From: RFSX01 sp964591455
GTDB lineage: Bacteria > Bacteroidota > Bacteroidia > Chitinophagales > Saprospiraceae
Direction: 5' to 3'
Length of the DNA: 64,000 nucleotides
Assembly: GCA_964591455.1 (NCBI GenBank)
Contig: CAZQDZ010000024.1
Span: 1-64,000 of the forward strand
Within the stretch, counting starts at the first letter, position 1. Every line of letters begins with the position of its first letter. Below are positions 1 through 8,913 of the stretch, one piece after another. Both the position numbers and the translations under genes were made by a program. Below the pieces are notes generated by a model, which was not told the origin of the DNA, searched no databases, and worked only from the letters and a program-made list of their open reading frames with translations.

Positions 1-687
1 GTCTGATCGCTATATGCAGATATAAGTCTATCTCTCGTTTCAGGCTGTCGTCGGTATCTTGGCAGTAAGACTAAAAGTGGATATAGCTTACACTTGCTCT
101 TAGGATTGGAACAGAGGGAATTTTGATTAGGGAAAAATATGCAATCGTAATTATTTTTAGTCAAGGTATCGTGTGGCTATAATTCTCAGCAAAGAAAAAT
201 TAGAAGCTATATCTGTCCTCTGTGTCTTGTTCTTGGGAGTTTGATGAAAAGGTCATATGTAACACTAGATAATGACATAATACACATCTAACATTGTGAT
301 GGCGAAATATTTAGAAGTGATTCAGAAGACTCACATTTTTTACTTAGCTTTAATGGTCTTGATGTGTACTATGCATATCAGGATTCGTTACGTGGCATTA
401 CCAGATTCACTCAAGCAATAACCATGATTAGATAGCTGTTTAATTAGTATATACAGCAGCCAGCTGTCATAAGAGTTTGGTTTTCAAACAATTACACCAT
501 GAAGCTGTTATTTTCCTGTTATAAATGTTTTATTTCGAATTTTAATAGAGAAAATAGCATTGTAGTAGTGCTTGGAAAAAGGTATAAAATATGTAAATTT
601 ATGAATATAATATGTATGACGTTGTTTTTCAACTATTTATGCATATTGATATTCTGTAATATTTAAGCGAAATTTGTCTTAATTCAC
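1..687. other. Leading non-coding or decayed stretch
   Basis: No convincing gene is visible on either strand. The best open frame is a 55-codon one at 499-666 on the plus strand, rich in Phe, Ile and Cys with no recognisable motif, which looks like chance in AT-rich DNA. The stretch is probably the upstream region of the 742-3023 module, possibly holding decayed genes. Confidence 0.5.
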
Positions 688-695
688 TATTTTTG
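688..695 (+). promoter_or_regulatory. Candidate -7 promoter element
   Basis: TATTTTTG matches the Bacteroidota -7 consensus TAnnTTTG. It would place transcription start near 702, giving a leader of about 40 bases to the ATG at 742. A -33 TTTG at the ideal distance is not clear, so this is tentative. Confidence 0.3.
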
Positions 696-741
696 TAATC
701 CTTTTACCTATATGGCACAAATATTTCTAACTAAAGGGTAC

Positions 742-948
742 ATGACTACCATAGATATTAAAAATATAAAGGATTCCGACATTAAGGAGATAGTAAAGCT
801 ATTGTCCAAAGTACCGCAGTCTAGACGGAACAAGATTGCTAATCAAATATTCTCTAATGCCTTGAGAAAAGCATCTTCTAATATCCATGACGTCACAACG
901 TTCAATCCAGAGGCACTACAAAAGCAATTTGATATCATAAACGACTAG
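742..948 (+). CDS. Small helical protein, first gene of peptidase module
   Basis: I do not recognise a family. The 68-residue product from the ATG at 742 (MTTIDIKNIK...) looks wholly helical and charged, with no signal peptide or membrane segment, and could be a small DNA- or protein-binding partner. An ATG at 712 would add ten residues (MAQIFLTKGY), but the candidate promoter at 688-695 favours 742. The gene ends two bases before the start of the cysteine-peptidase-like gene, so the two are almost certainly co-transcribed. A regulatory or immunity-type partner of the next two proteins is possible by position only. Confidence 0.55.
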   Translation: MTTIDIKNIKDSDIKEIVKLLSKVPQSRRNKIANQIFSNALRKASSNIHDVTTFNPEALQKQFDIIND

Positions 949-950
949 TT

Positions 951-2522
951 TTGGTTTATGACTTTACTTCCACCAAAGGAAGAGGTAGGTTTTTAAAACT
1001 TGCTTTCAAAGATTCGAATCCTAACTCAGTAAGGATTAAGGCTTTTCTTGAGTATCTAAAAAGAATCAAAGTAAAATCATTAATAGTCGAAGAGAAATAT
1101 ATCGACAAAGATTATCTCATTGATTATGCTAATTACTATGCAAGATGCTTTACCGATTATGGTCATGAGTGCAAAAGAATACATTTCTTTAAAACAAGGC
1201 TAACAAATGAGCAGTTAGAAAAAATCCTAACAAATTCAAGCTCGTCCAAAACTCTTATAAAAAGAATAAAAGCAAATTATTTGGGGTTCATGGTTATCAA
1301 ACCTATACCAACTTCAATTGGAAAGACTTGCTTGAAGGTTTATCCAGAATCAAACCTGAGAAAATATCCAACAGTTCGGGATTACTTCGTAAACCTATTT
1401 GGAATAAGTCTTCAAGTTAGTTCTCTGGCATACCAAGAACAAGATGGCTCAGTAGCAGTCTGCGCATCAAGTGCATTGTGGTCGGCCGCTCAGAAAACAA
1501 GCGAACTGTTTAAGCATAGACTGCCATCACCTTCGCAGATTACAAAACTATCTACTGCTCAAACAAATTTTACTAGGAATTTTCCCAACAACGGGCTTAC
1601 AATCGAACAGCTTGGAGTTGGAATCTCACGACTAGGGCTAGAACCACAAATCTATACACCAATAGATATACGCATTAATAAAATGATAATGTATGCATAC
1701 CTAAGAGCAGGTATTCCAATTATTTGTGGTCTAAGCTTATTTGAAGTACAGAAAAACAATAATTTAAAATTATACGCAGAACATGCAGTGACTGTTGCAG
1801 GTTATTCATTTGAGGATGGACTAAAAGAAATACGAATAGCAAATGAAGTAATACTAAAATCATCTTCTTTAACAAGAATCTTTTGTCACGATGATCAGCT
1901 ATGTCCTTTTGCAAGAATGAAATTTGATAGCAGGTTCTATAAAGTAAATGGCAACATCACCAACCAGATGATGTTGACATCGTGGAAAAGCTCTAAAAAC
2001 AAATTGCCAATAATTGCTAAAATAGATGCAATTCTAATTCCGCTTTACAACAAAATTAGAATATCAATTCAATCAATTTATGCGATTGTCAACACCTTGG
2101 AGTTTTCGTTCCAAGGAGTATTCAAAGAGGTGAATAATCTTTTGGAAGGAATTCTGAATATTAAAGCATCTTCATTAACTTGGGATATATATTTATCAGA
2201 AGTTAATGATATTAAGAGAGAAATAATCGAGACTCCGACTAAGTCTATAATCACAAATAAATCTAAGATACTAAAGGCGTTTCTGCCTAAATACATTTGG
2301 AGAGCTGCCGCATATTACGATTCTAAAATCCAATTCGAATTACTTTTCGATGCAACAGATATTGAACAAGGAAAAATCTACTTGTCTAGGATTGATTATA
2401 GCAATGAAATTCTTAGCTTTATAAGAGCAGTAGAAATGACAAAAATATCTAAGGCAATTGCTCAGAACAATACAAATAGTAAGATTGGATTAATTACAAG
2501 AACAATTCTCAAAGACATCTAA
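951..2522 (+). CDS. Papain/C39-like cysteine peptidase-domain protein
   Basis: The 523-residue protein has a central region resembling papain-fold (C39-like) peptidases. Candidate catalytic residues are Gln163 and Cys171 in YQEQDGSVAVCASSALW, His278 in AEHAVTVAGY, and an Asp pair at 314-315 in FCHDDQLCPF. Residues 1-150 and 330-523 match no family known to me. No signal peptide is seen, so it is probably cytoplasmic. The start is a TTG at 951; the frame is closed by a stop at 930-932 and the first ATG comes only after residue 110. It is sandwiched between a small helical protein and a protein with a hydrophobic tail, spaced 2 and 0 bases. Peptidase activity is inferred from the motif order only; a transglutaminase-like role is possible. 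Confidence 0.6.
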   Translation: MVYDFTSTKGRGRFLKLAFKDSNPNSVRIKAFLEYLKRIKVKSLIVEEKYIDKDYLIDYANYYARCFTDYGHECKRIHFFKTRLTNEQLEKILTNSSSSKTLIKRIKANYLGFMVIKPIPTSIGKTCLKVYPESNLRKYPTVRDYFVNLFGISLQVSSLAYQEQDGSVAVCASSALWSAAQKTSELFKHRLPSPSQITKLSTAQTNFTRNFPNNGLTIEQLGVGISRLGLEPQIYTPIDIRINKMIMYAYLRAGIPIICGLSLFEVQKNNNLKLYAEHAVTVAGYSFEDGLKEIRIANEVILKSSSLTRIFCHDDQLCPFARMKFDSRFYKVNGNITNQMMLTSWKSSKNKLPIIAKIDAILIPLYNKIRISIQSIYAIVNTLEFSFQGVFKEVNNLLEGILNIKASSLTWDIYLSEVNDIKREIIETPTKSIITNKSKILKAFLPKYIWRAAAYYDSKIQFELLFDATDIEQGKIYLSRIDYSNEILSFIRAVEMTKISKAIAQNNTNSKIGLITRTILKDI

Positions 2523-3023
2523 ATGATTGAACTATTAAACAATATTGAAACTCCTAATAACTCAACTACTTTAGAAGGCTTAGAGGATTCCGAAAAACTA
2601 CAAGGATACTTTAGCTCTTTAGATAATCCTGAAATAGATGATTTCGATAGTCTTTCCATTCCTGTATTATCATTTATGCTCAAGGATGTAACAACCCTTG
2701 AAAAGGGAGTTTACTCTAGTTCAGAAGAAAAAGAAGAAATTGTAACGGAAAGAAATAAGCCTGTTTATCGAGCCATAAAAACAGAGTTTTTCAAATTCAT
2801 ATGCACAGATGACAAGACTTATAAAGCGGAGAGAAAGAAAATTACAGGAGAATTTGATAAAGCAGCTGAAATAATTTCATCAGCTATATCTGCAGCAATC
2901 GCAACTGCAACACTAGGACCTATGGCTGGTGTTGCAATTGGAGTAATTGCGGCACTAGTTACTGTAATGCTAAAAATTGCTATCAAAATAGGCATCAAGA
3001 CCTGGTGTGGTACGTTAGCATAA
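2523..3023 (+). CDS. Acidic protein with hydrophobic Ala/Gly-rich C-terminal tail
   Basis: The family is unknown to me. The ATG directly abuts the stop codon of the peptidase-like gene, so they form one operon. Residues 1-110 are acidic and polar. Residues from about 118 to the end form one or two hydrophobic segments rich in Ala, Gly, Ile and Val (ISSAISAAIATATLGP, then GVAIGVIAALVTVML), closing with a Lys/Ile amphipathic stretch. Soluble N-terminus plus membrane-active tail resembles pore-forming or membrane-tethered effectors, and the neighbouring peptidase suggests proteolytic release. That role is inference; an ordinary tail-anchored protein fits too. Confidence 0.55.
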   Translation: MIELLNNIETPNNSTTLEGLEDSEKLQGYFSSLDNPEIDDFDSLSIPVLSFMLKDVTTLEKGVYSSSEEKEEIVTERNKPVYRAIKTEFFKFICTDDKTYKAERKKITGEFDKAAEIISSAISAAIATATLGPMAGVAIGVIAALVTVMLKIAIKIGIKTWCGTLA

Positions 3024-3302
3024 CGTGCCTTATTGAACAACGCCACATAACTCTATATATCACGCCATAGCTCCTTCGTCACTACGTCGGATATAATTGC
3101 TACGTTAACTCACATTTCTATTCTCGCAGAAATACCCGTAAAATAAAGGCTTCTAGCTATTTCATTCTTACATCTTAGCATATAATTTTTATTGGCAATA
3201 TTTTCTGATTTGCCTCATAGTCTCCAGCAAGGCAAACGCTGCATCAAGCAATTATTTATTCTTTAGTAAGTACAGATTTTTTCAAAATTAAAATTTAATG
3301 CT

Positions 3303-3583
3303 ATGACATTATTAAGTAGAATATACAGAAGAAAAAATCAGACAACTTCTTCCCTAGTAGAAATGCTAGATGCAAAAGCTTGTCCCAACTGCTGGGGCAA
3401 ACAAGAATACGCCGGTCAAGAAAGACAGTATTTCGGTGGGTATACTCATTCTATAATGCATAGTCCCCCCAAAGCGTTTATTCTAAAATTTGTCCAAAAG
3501 TATGTGACGGGCATCCAAATGAAAACGGCAAGCTTTGTGTTTCTGTGCAAAATGGAGAAATAAAACTAGTAGAACCCGAATAG
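3303..3583 (+). pseudogene. Small Cys-containing Bacteroidota protein, frameshifted
   Basis: The first frame encodes a start resembling a small conserved Bacteroidota family: ACPNCWGKQEYAGQ around residues 26-39, then KAFILKFVQKYVTGIQMK. After GIQMK the frame goes off into unrelated sequence and stops at 3563. One added A in the AAAA run at 3522-3525 would join it to the downstream frame NGKLCVSVQNGEIKLVEPE ending at TAG 3581-3583, restoring about 93 residues. The CPNC motif suggests a zinc-ribbon half site. I cannot tell a real one-base deletion from a sequencing error. No partner gene is adjacent. Confidence 0.6.
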
Positions 3584-3773
3584 GTATACTCGGTAACTTC
3601 TGAGCGGATCTTCAAAAAGGTTTGGAGTCCTCAGGCTCACCAACTTGAGTTTTATGTAGATTTGAGAATTAGTTAGACAGGTATCTACTTTTTCTAAATG
3701 TACACTTCACAACAATACCACATTTTCGGTTTTACGATATCTAGAGATAACTCATAAATTGTTACTTTTAGCT

Positions 3774-6700
3774 ATGCACACCAGATATTTATTGTCTGTT
3801 CTTATCTCATTATTTCTACTTATTGGAGATATCCATGCTCAGTGCATAGACCCTTCCCCTGCAGGTGATTGTGATCAAGATGGAATTATAAATGGCCTCG
3901 ATTCTGATGCAGACAATGATGGAATATTAGACTTGTTTGAATGTCAGGACCTAATAGAAGAGACTTTTGAGTCCTCCGATGGCATATCAACCACCTTCGT
4001 ATTTCCTGCGGCCACTACTGGAATTTTCATTGATTTGTATGCGCTTGATAATAGTTTTAGAATAAATATTAACGGTACCGATTTAGTTGATGATGAACTA
4101 CAATTTGAGATTGGTCCATCTACACCCGCAGATTCAGATTTGATATTTGCATCTGATAGAACAAGGTTTGGTAGAAACGGCAATCCTCAGATTTGGAACA
4201 TAAATGGTGGCCCTGGAGATCCGATAATAAGATTGAAAATGAGTGCAGATGGGCAGGTATTGATTCTTGGCAAAAGATTTACAAATTCAACCCTGGAGCA
4301 ACTAATTGTCCAACCTGGAGATCCTCAGTTTAATAGCATTACGTGGAATCAGAACGCTACCAATATGGTAACAATTAGCCAGGAAGTTGTTGGCCCCACA
4401 TATATCAATGGTCAGATATTCGGATTAGACTGTAATAATGACACTGATGGAGATGGTACACCTGATTATCTTGATCTTAATTCAGATGATGACCTCTGTC
4501 CAGATGCCATCGAAGGAGATGAAAATTTAATGAATGAGGACCTGCTGGATAATACAGCTTTAGACAGTGGTGTAGATGAATGTGGAATCCCGCTTGTCTT
4601 AGGACCACGAGGTCAAGGCATAGGCACCAGCATAGATCCCACTCAAATGAGTGCAGCTTGTTTAAGTTTTTCTATAGCATCCTCTAGTCCTAGTTGTATA
4701 GGTAATAATGATGGCGTTGCGATAGTAAATGTTAGGAACGGTATAGGTGATTATGTTTACGAACTTATTCCAGGGCAAGTAATACAAAGTACGAATGAGT
4801 TTAACGAACTCGCAGCTGGAGACTATACAGTAATCGTAACAGACCCTAATTCTAATTTCGAAACGACTTTATTCTTTACCATTGACCCATCACCCTATGA
4901 CTGCTTGGCCTGTCAGGCCAGATCTACCATGTTTGATTGTGCAAGCAATACTAGAGGGTCTATAGATGTGATACCTTCAGGAGGGATTTCTCCATATTGC
5001 TTTTCCATAAATGGAAGCCAAGTACAGAAGGATGGTTTGTTTGAGAATCTGACAGAGGGCATTTATACTTTTGAAATATTAGACGGGAGTGGGCAAGCAG
5101 TTACTTGTAATGAAGTGGTGGGGGTAATCGAGTTACCGATTGTAGAATATATGCAGAGTATATGTTTTGGAGATTCGGTGATGATAGGGAACCGTGTGTA
5201 CGCAGAATCTGGGATGTATGCTGACACCTTGGAAAGCATAGCTGGGTGTGACAGTATTGTAAATCTGGATTTACAGGTTTCAGATTTAATCCAATTTGAC
5301 CAAACGATTTCCTTATGCAGTGGAGACGTATTAACAGTAGGGGCAAACAATTATACACTTCCAGGTAATTACGTGGATACATTACAAAGTGTTACGGGCT
5401 GTGATAGCATTGTCACTAGTCGTCTGAATATATTTGACAGCTTTGACATTAACCAAGCGGTATCTATATGCAATGGTGATACGTTTCGAATAGCTGAGAG
5501 CATTTATTTATTTCCAGGTAGTTATACGGATACTTTAATTAACGCCAATGGTTGTGATAGTATAGTGAATACAGAATTGGAATACTTCAATGTGCCTGAG
5601 ACCAACCAAGAAATATTCATATGTGAAGGAGATTCTCTGAGAATAGAGAGTAACATATACTTTTTTCCTGGCAACTATATGGATACTTTAATTAATGCCA
5701 ATGGCTGCGACAGCATATTACTTACGGAATTGGATTACTTTCCTATGCAAGGAACCACCCAAGCATTCTCTATCTGCGATGGTGACTCCATAGAGGTAGC
5801 CGAGAGTGTTTATTATTTTTCAGGTAACTACACAGATACCTTACGTAACCAAAATGGCTGTGATAGTATCATATTAACCGAATTAAATATTCTAGATCAC
5901 ACAGAATTTTTCCAATCGATGGCGCTTTGCAATGGGGACTCCCTATTAGTTGGCGCTAACATATATACGATAAGCGGAGACTACATAGACACATTGCGCA
6001 ATGCTCAAGGTTGTGATAGTCTTATACATACTAGCCTGGAATTCTTAAATCAAATAGAATTTACTCAGGAAGCTGAAATCTGTCCTGGCGATTTTATAGA
6101 CGTAGGACTAAGTACATACGCGATTTCTGGCTCATACATAGATACACTCATAAGTCGGAGAGGCTGTGACAGTATAGTCAATACGATTGTAAGGGACTTA
6201 GAGCCTTCTGAGTTTTTTCAATCCATTGACTTATGTAACGGAGAATCGCTACCAGTGGGCTCACGTATTTACGATTCATCTGGAATCTTTATGGATACAT
6301 TAGAAAATTCTGTTGGCTGTGATAGTATAATTCAGACTGAATTGTTTGTTAGAGAAGAGATTGTATTTACTCAATCTGTAGAGCTCTGCGCAAACGATTT
6401 TATTTTGGTCGGAAATACGGAGTACAATGAATCTGGAATTTACTTAGACACATTGCTTAGTAGAGAAGGTTGTGACAGTATTGTTAGTACCAATTTATCC
6501 TTTCTGGATATTGAACAAATTTCTGAGTCATACAAATTATGTGAAGGAGATTCCATTGAGCATGACTTAGGCGTATTTGTAGAACCGGGCATTTTCACAT
6601 TCCTGATAGAGGAGGAGGGTGACTGCGATTTTGAGTTTATCGTAAATATAGAATCGGAAGATGAAGAAGTATGTAGAATAGAAAACTGCAAGGCCTTCAT

Positions 6701-6959
6701 CCCTAATGTATTTTCTCCTGGCAATGATATTATGAATGAAATGTTTCAGCCATTTTCCGAAGCGGTGACTTTCACACAGATGATGATATATGACAGATGG
6801 GGAAACAAAATATTTCATTCTGAAGACCCTAATCCAAGCTGGAATGGCACACTTAATGGCAGGCCTTTAGTTCCTGGGGTATTTGTATATGTGATAGAAG
6901 GGTTTTGTAAAAATGGTGAAGAGATTCTTTTTGCTGATGACGTTACATTGATAAGATAA
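3774..6959 (+). CDS. Secreted T9SS repeat protein with gliding-type C-terminal domain
   Basis: A 1061-residue exported protein. It starts with a signal peptide (MHTRYLLSVLISLFLL, cleavage after HAQ), then two calcium-binding thrombospondin type 3-like stretches (DCDQDGIINGLDSDADNDG near 35-53 and DTDGDGTPDYLDLNSDDD near 225-242). From about residue 465 there are nine copies of a 51-residue unit with pattern LCxGDS...Y..SGxYxDTL....GCDSI, plus a degenerate tenth. The C-terminal ~90 residues (IPNVFSPGNDIMNEMF to the end) are the gliding-motility-associated C-terminal domain that directs T9SS export and attachment. The ATG at 3774 is preferred over an in-frame TTG at 3759. A cell-surface adhesin is the likely role. 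Confidence 0.88.
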   Translation: MHTRYLLSVLISLFLLIGDIHAQCIDPSPAGDCDQDGIINGLDSDADNDGILDLFECQDLIEETFESSDGISTTFVFPAATTGIFIDLYALDNSFRININGTDLVDDELQFEIGPSTPADSDLIFASDRTRFGRNGNPQIWNINGGPGDPIIRLKMSADGQVLILGKRFTNSTLEQLIVQPGDPQFNSITWNQNATNMVTISQEVVGPTYINGQIFGLDCNNDTDGDGTPDYLDLNSDDDLCPDAIEGDENLMNEDLLDNTALDSGVDECGIPLVLGPRGQGIGTSIDPTQMSAACLSFSIASSSPSCIGNNDGVAIVNVRNGIGDYVYELIPGQVIQSTNEFNELAAGDYTVIVTDPNSNFETTLFFTIDPSPYDCLACQARSTMFDCASNTRGSIDVIPSGGISPYCFSINGSQVQKDGLFENLTEGIYTFEILDGSGQAVTCNEVVGVIELPIVEYMQSICFGDSVMIGNRVYAESGMYADTLESIAGCDSIVNLDLQVSDLIQFDQTISLCSGDVLTVGANNYTLPGNYVDTLQSVTGCDSIVTSRLNIFDSFDINQAVSICNGDTFRIAESIYLFPGSYTDTLINANGCDSIVNTELEYFNVPETNQEIFICEGDSLRIESNIYFFPGNYMDTLINANGCDSILLTELDYFPMQGTTQAFSICDGDSIEVAESVYYFSGNYTDTLRNQNGCDSIILTELNILDHTEFFQSMALCNGDSLLVGANIYTISGDYIDTLRNAQGCDSLIHTSLEFLNQIEFTQEAEICPGDFIDVGLSTYAISGSYIDTLISRRGCDSIVNTIVRDLEPSEFFQSIDLCNGESLPVGSRIYDSSGIFMDTLENSVGCDSIIQTELFVREEIVFTQSVELCANDFILVGNTEYNESGIYLDTLLSREGCDSIVSTNLSFLDIEQISESYKLCEGDSIEHDLGVFVEPGIFTFLIEEEGDCDFEFIVNIESEDEEVCRIENCKAFIPNVFSPGNDIMNEMFQPFSEAVTFTQMMIYDRWGNKIFHSEDPNPSWNGTLNGRPLVPGVFVYVIEGFCKNGEEILFADDVTLIR

Positions 6960-6984
6960 TTACTAGACAGATAGCAAGTTGCAT

Positions 6985-7977
6985 TTACTTTCGCTTCTTT
7001 TGTATCTCCATGAACGCCTTCGCAAAATAGGTTATTATCACATCTGCTCCTGCACGCTTGATACTTAGTAACGTTTCAGGCATAACTGTTTCATAATCTA
7101 ACCAACCTTTCTGACAGGCTGCCCATAGCATCGCACATTCCCCACTGACATGATAAGCAGCAACAGGAAGTGTGCTTTCTGATTTAAGGTGGGCTATAAT
7201 ATCGAGATAGTGGACGGCTGGCTTTACCATTAGAAAGTCGGCACCTTCCAGCGTATCTAATTCACCTTCCAGCAATGCTTCAGTGCTATTGGCTGGGTCC
7301 ATCTGATAAGATTTTTTGTCCTTGGGTATATCAGCACTTTCTACCGGCGCAGAGCCCAACGCATCTCTAAAGGGACCGTAAAATCCACTCGCATACTTGG
7401 CAGTGTAAGACATAATACCTACCTCTTGGTACCCAGCATGATTCAGAGCATCTCGGATAGCCTCCACTCTTCCATCCATCATGTCAGAGGGTCCGATAAC
7501 ATCAAATCCTGCCGCTGCCTGAGCTACAGCCATGCCTGCGAGGATAGCAATAGTCTCATCATTAAGGATAGTGCCATTGCTCACGATCCCATCATGCCCA
7601 TCTATATTATAGGGATCTAAGGCGACATCACTGATAAGTGTGATTTCGGGAAACTTCTTTTTGATTTTAGTAGCGGCTTTCAAGTAGAAGTTTTCATTGG
7701 AATAGCTATAAGAGCCCATCTTATCTTTATACTTTTTAGGCACTTTAGGGAATAGTATAAAAGCATGGATGCCTAGCTTCATACAAGATTTGATTTCTAT
7801 GAGTAGCTTATCCAGTGATCGTCGATAGGCAATTGGAAGAGAAGTTATTTTTTCTTCCTTGTTTTTACCCTCTATGAGGAAGAGCGGCATAATCAAATCA
7901 TCAGTAGTGACTCGATTTTCTCTGACCAGCTTCCTGATACTTGCGGTTCTTCTATTTCGTCTAGGTCTGATATGCAT
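6985..7977 (-). CDS. hemB: Porphobilinogen synthase (delta-aminolevulinate dehydratase)
   Basis: Condenses two 5-aminolevulinate molecules into porphobilinogen in heme synthesis. The 330-residue length is normal. Both active-site lysine motifs are present: YTAKYASGFYGPFRDA and DFLMVKPA. The metal region reads DVALDPYNIDGHDG, lacking the three cysteines of zinc-type enzymes, which points to a magnesium-dependent form as in Pseudomonas. The chosen start (MHIRPRRNRR) drops a 12-residue extension beginning at 8013 that has no family counterpart. It is the last gene of a minus-strand run that also holds hemJ, but has its own candidate promoter. Confidence 0.95.
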   Translation of the reverse strand: MHIRPRRNRRTASIRKLVRENRVTTDDLIMPLFLIEGKNKEEKITSLPIAYRRSLDKLLIEIKSCMKLGIHAFILFPKVPKKYKDKMGSYSYSNENFYLKAATKIKKKFPEITLISDVALDPYNIDGHDGIVSNGTILNDETIAILAGMAVAQAAAGFDVIGPSDMMDGRVEAIRDALNHAGYQEVGIMSYTAKYASGFYGPFRDALGSAPVESADIPKDKKSYQMDPANSTEALLEGELDTLEGADFLMVKPAVHYLDIIAHLKSESTLPVAAYHVSGECAMLWAACQKGWLDYETVMPETLLSIKRAGADVIITYFAKAFMEIQKKRK

Positions 7978-7995
7978 ATGGTTAGTATTGTGTCG

Positions 7996-8003
7996 CAAAA
8001 GTA
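7996..8003 (-). promoter_or_regulatory. Candidate -7 promoter element for hemB
   Basis: Read on the minus strand the site is TACTTTTG, matching TAnnTTTG, about 19 bases before the chosen hemB ATG. A TTG lies further upstream but at wider spacing than usual, so confidence is low. Confidence 0.3.
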
Positions 8004-8062
8004 AGCTATACATTTAAATCATTACTAGTCAAGGATTTGTTCTTCTAGCAGAATGTTATAGG

Positions 8063-8314
8063 CTATTTCTTAGCCTTTTTGGGGTTGGAAGGTACTGGGT
8101 CTGGACCAAAATCCGCCCATGGGTGACAACGAAATATGCGTCTAATTCCTAGCCATGTGCCTTTGAATAAGCCCCATTCTTCCACTGCGATAATCATATA
8201 AGAGGAGCAAGTGGGGGTGTATCTACAATTAGCGCCAGTGAGTGGGGAGATATACTTCTGATAGAGCCTGACAGGCAAGATGATGAGCAGCTTGGGTATA
8301 TTGCTTAACTTCAA
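8063..8314 (-). CDS. yidD: Membrane protein insertion efficiency factor YidD
   Basis: Small 83-residue YidD family protein that aids YidC/Oxa1-dependent insertion of inner-membrane proteins. The family signature is complete: PVRLYQKYISPLTG, then CRYTPTCSSY, and FRCHPWADFGPDPVP near the C-terminus, with the amphipathic N-terminal helix in front. Length is typical. Its ATG overlaps the end of the upstream DUF6702 gene by four bases, so the two are translationally coupled. It is not next to yidC or rnpA as in many other bacteria. Confidence 0.95.
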   Translation of the reverse strand: MKLSNIPKLLIILPVRLYQKYISPLTGANCRYTPTCSSYMIIAVEEWGLFKGTWLGIRRIFRCHPWADFGPDPVPSNPKKAKK

Positions 8315-8820
8315 AAATCGACTTTTAAGGCGTAGTCTTTGACACTAAATATTTCGAATGCTTTTCTTTTCTTGTCCTTTAGTACCGTGGTAATGTTACG
8401 CTGATCATCAAAGAGGTCCATTAGAATGTGGTTTTCTATTTCCAGTGTTTTCACATCAGAGACACCAAGAACTTCTATGTAAGAATATAGTCCCTGTATA
8501 TCATCACTCGGCTCTTTGCCCAACCACTGCAACTCCGCAGGCTGGCCATCTATCTTGACGATTAATTGGTCCACAAGGTACTGGGTCAGTATAGAATCAG
8601 TAGCTGGATGTTCTGCAGATTCAAATATTTTGTAGTCCAGCTTTTCTAGTTTCTGAAGCGCTTCCTCAGTATCATCTATAAAAGTGTGTATTGTAATCTG
8701 TATTGTCTCGAGTTCTGTCTTGTAGTGGATATCAGTCTTGCATAAATGAAAATCGTGAACACCCACCATTGAAGGAGGAGATACAAATAAGATACTCAGA
8801 ATAAGCGTTAGACATTTCAT
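8311..8820 (-). CDS. DUF6702 family exported protein
   Basis: A 169-residue protein with an N-terminal signal sequence (MKCLTLILSILFVSPPS). The rest fits the DUF6702 family: HDFHLCKTDIHYKTELETIQ at the start of the mature part, FIDDTEEAL, and a beta-rich body. The family is common in Bacteroidota, often close to metallopeptidase or TonB genes, and has no established role. Four-base overlap with yidD indicates one transcript. Periplasmic location is inferred from the signal sequence. Confidence 0.75.
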   Translation of the reverse strand: MKCLTLILSILFVSPPSMVGVHDFHLCKTDIHYKTELETIQITIHTFIDDTEEALQKLEKLDYKIFESAEHPATDSILTQYLVDQLIVKIDGQPAELQWLGKEPSDDIQGLYSYIEVLGVSDVKTLEIENHILMDLFDDQRNITTVLKDKKRKAFEIFSVKDYALKVDF

Positions 8821-8913
8821 TGCTACATTTCAGATTTGAGACTATAATTGCATAACGAGCTAAGGGATTAATTAGTTTTATTTATAGGTCATAAGTGACA
8901 AAAGCCCGTATCC

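Noticed and set aside
499..666. 55-codon open frame in the leading region
   Set aside because: Low-complexity Phe/Ile/Cys composition, no motif, no neighbour coupling; expected by chance in AT-rich DNA.
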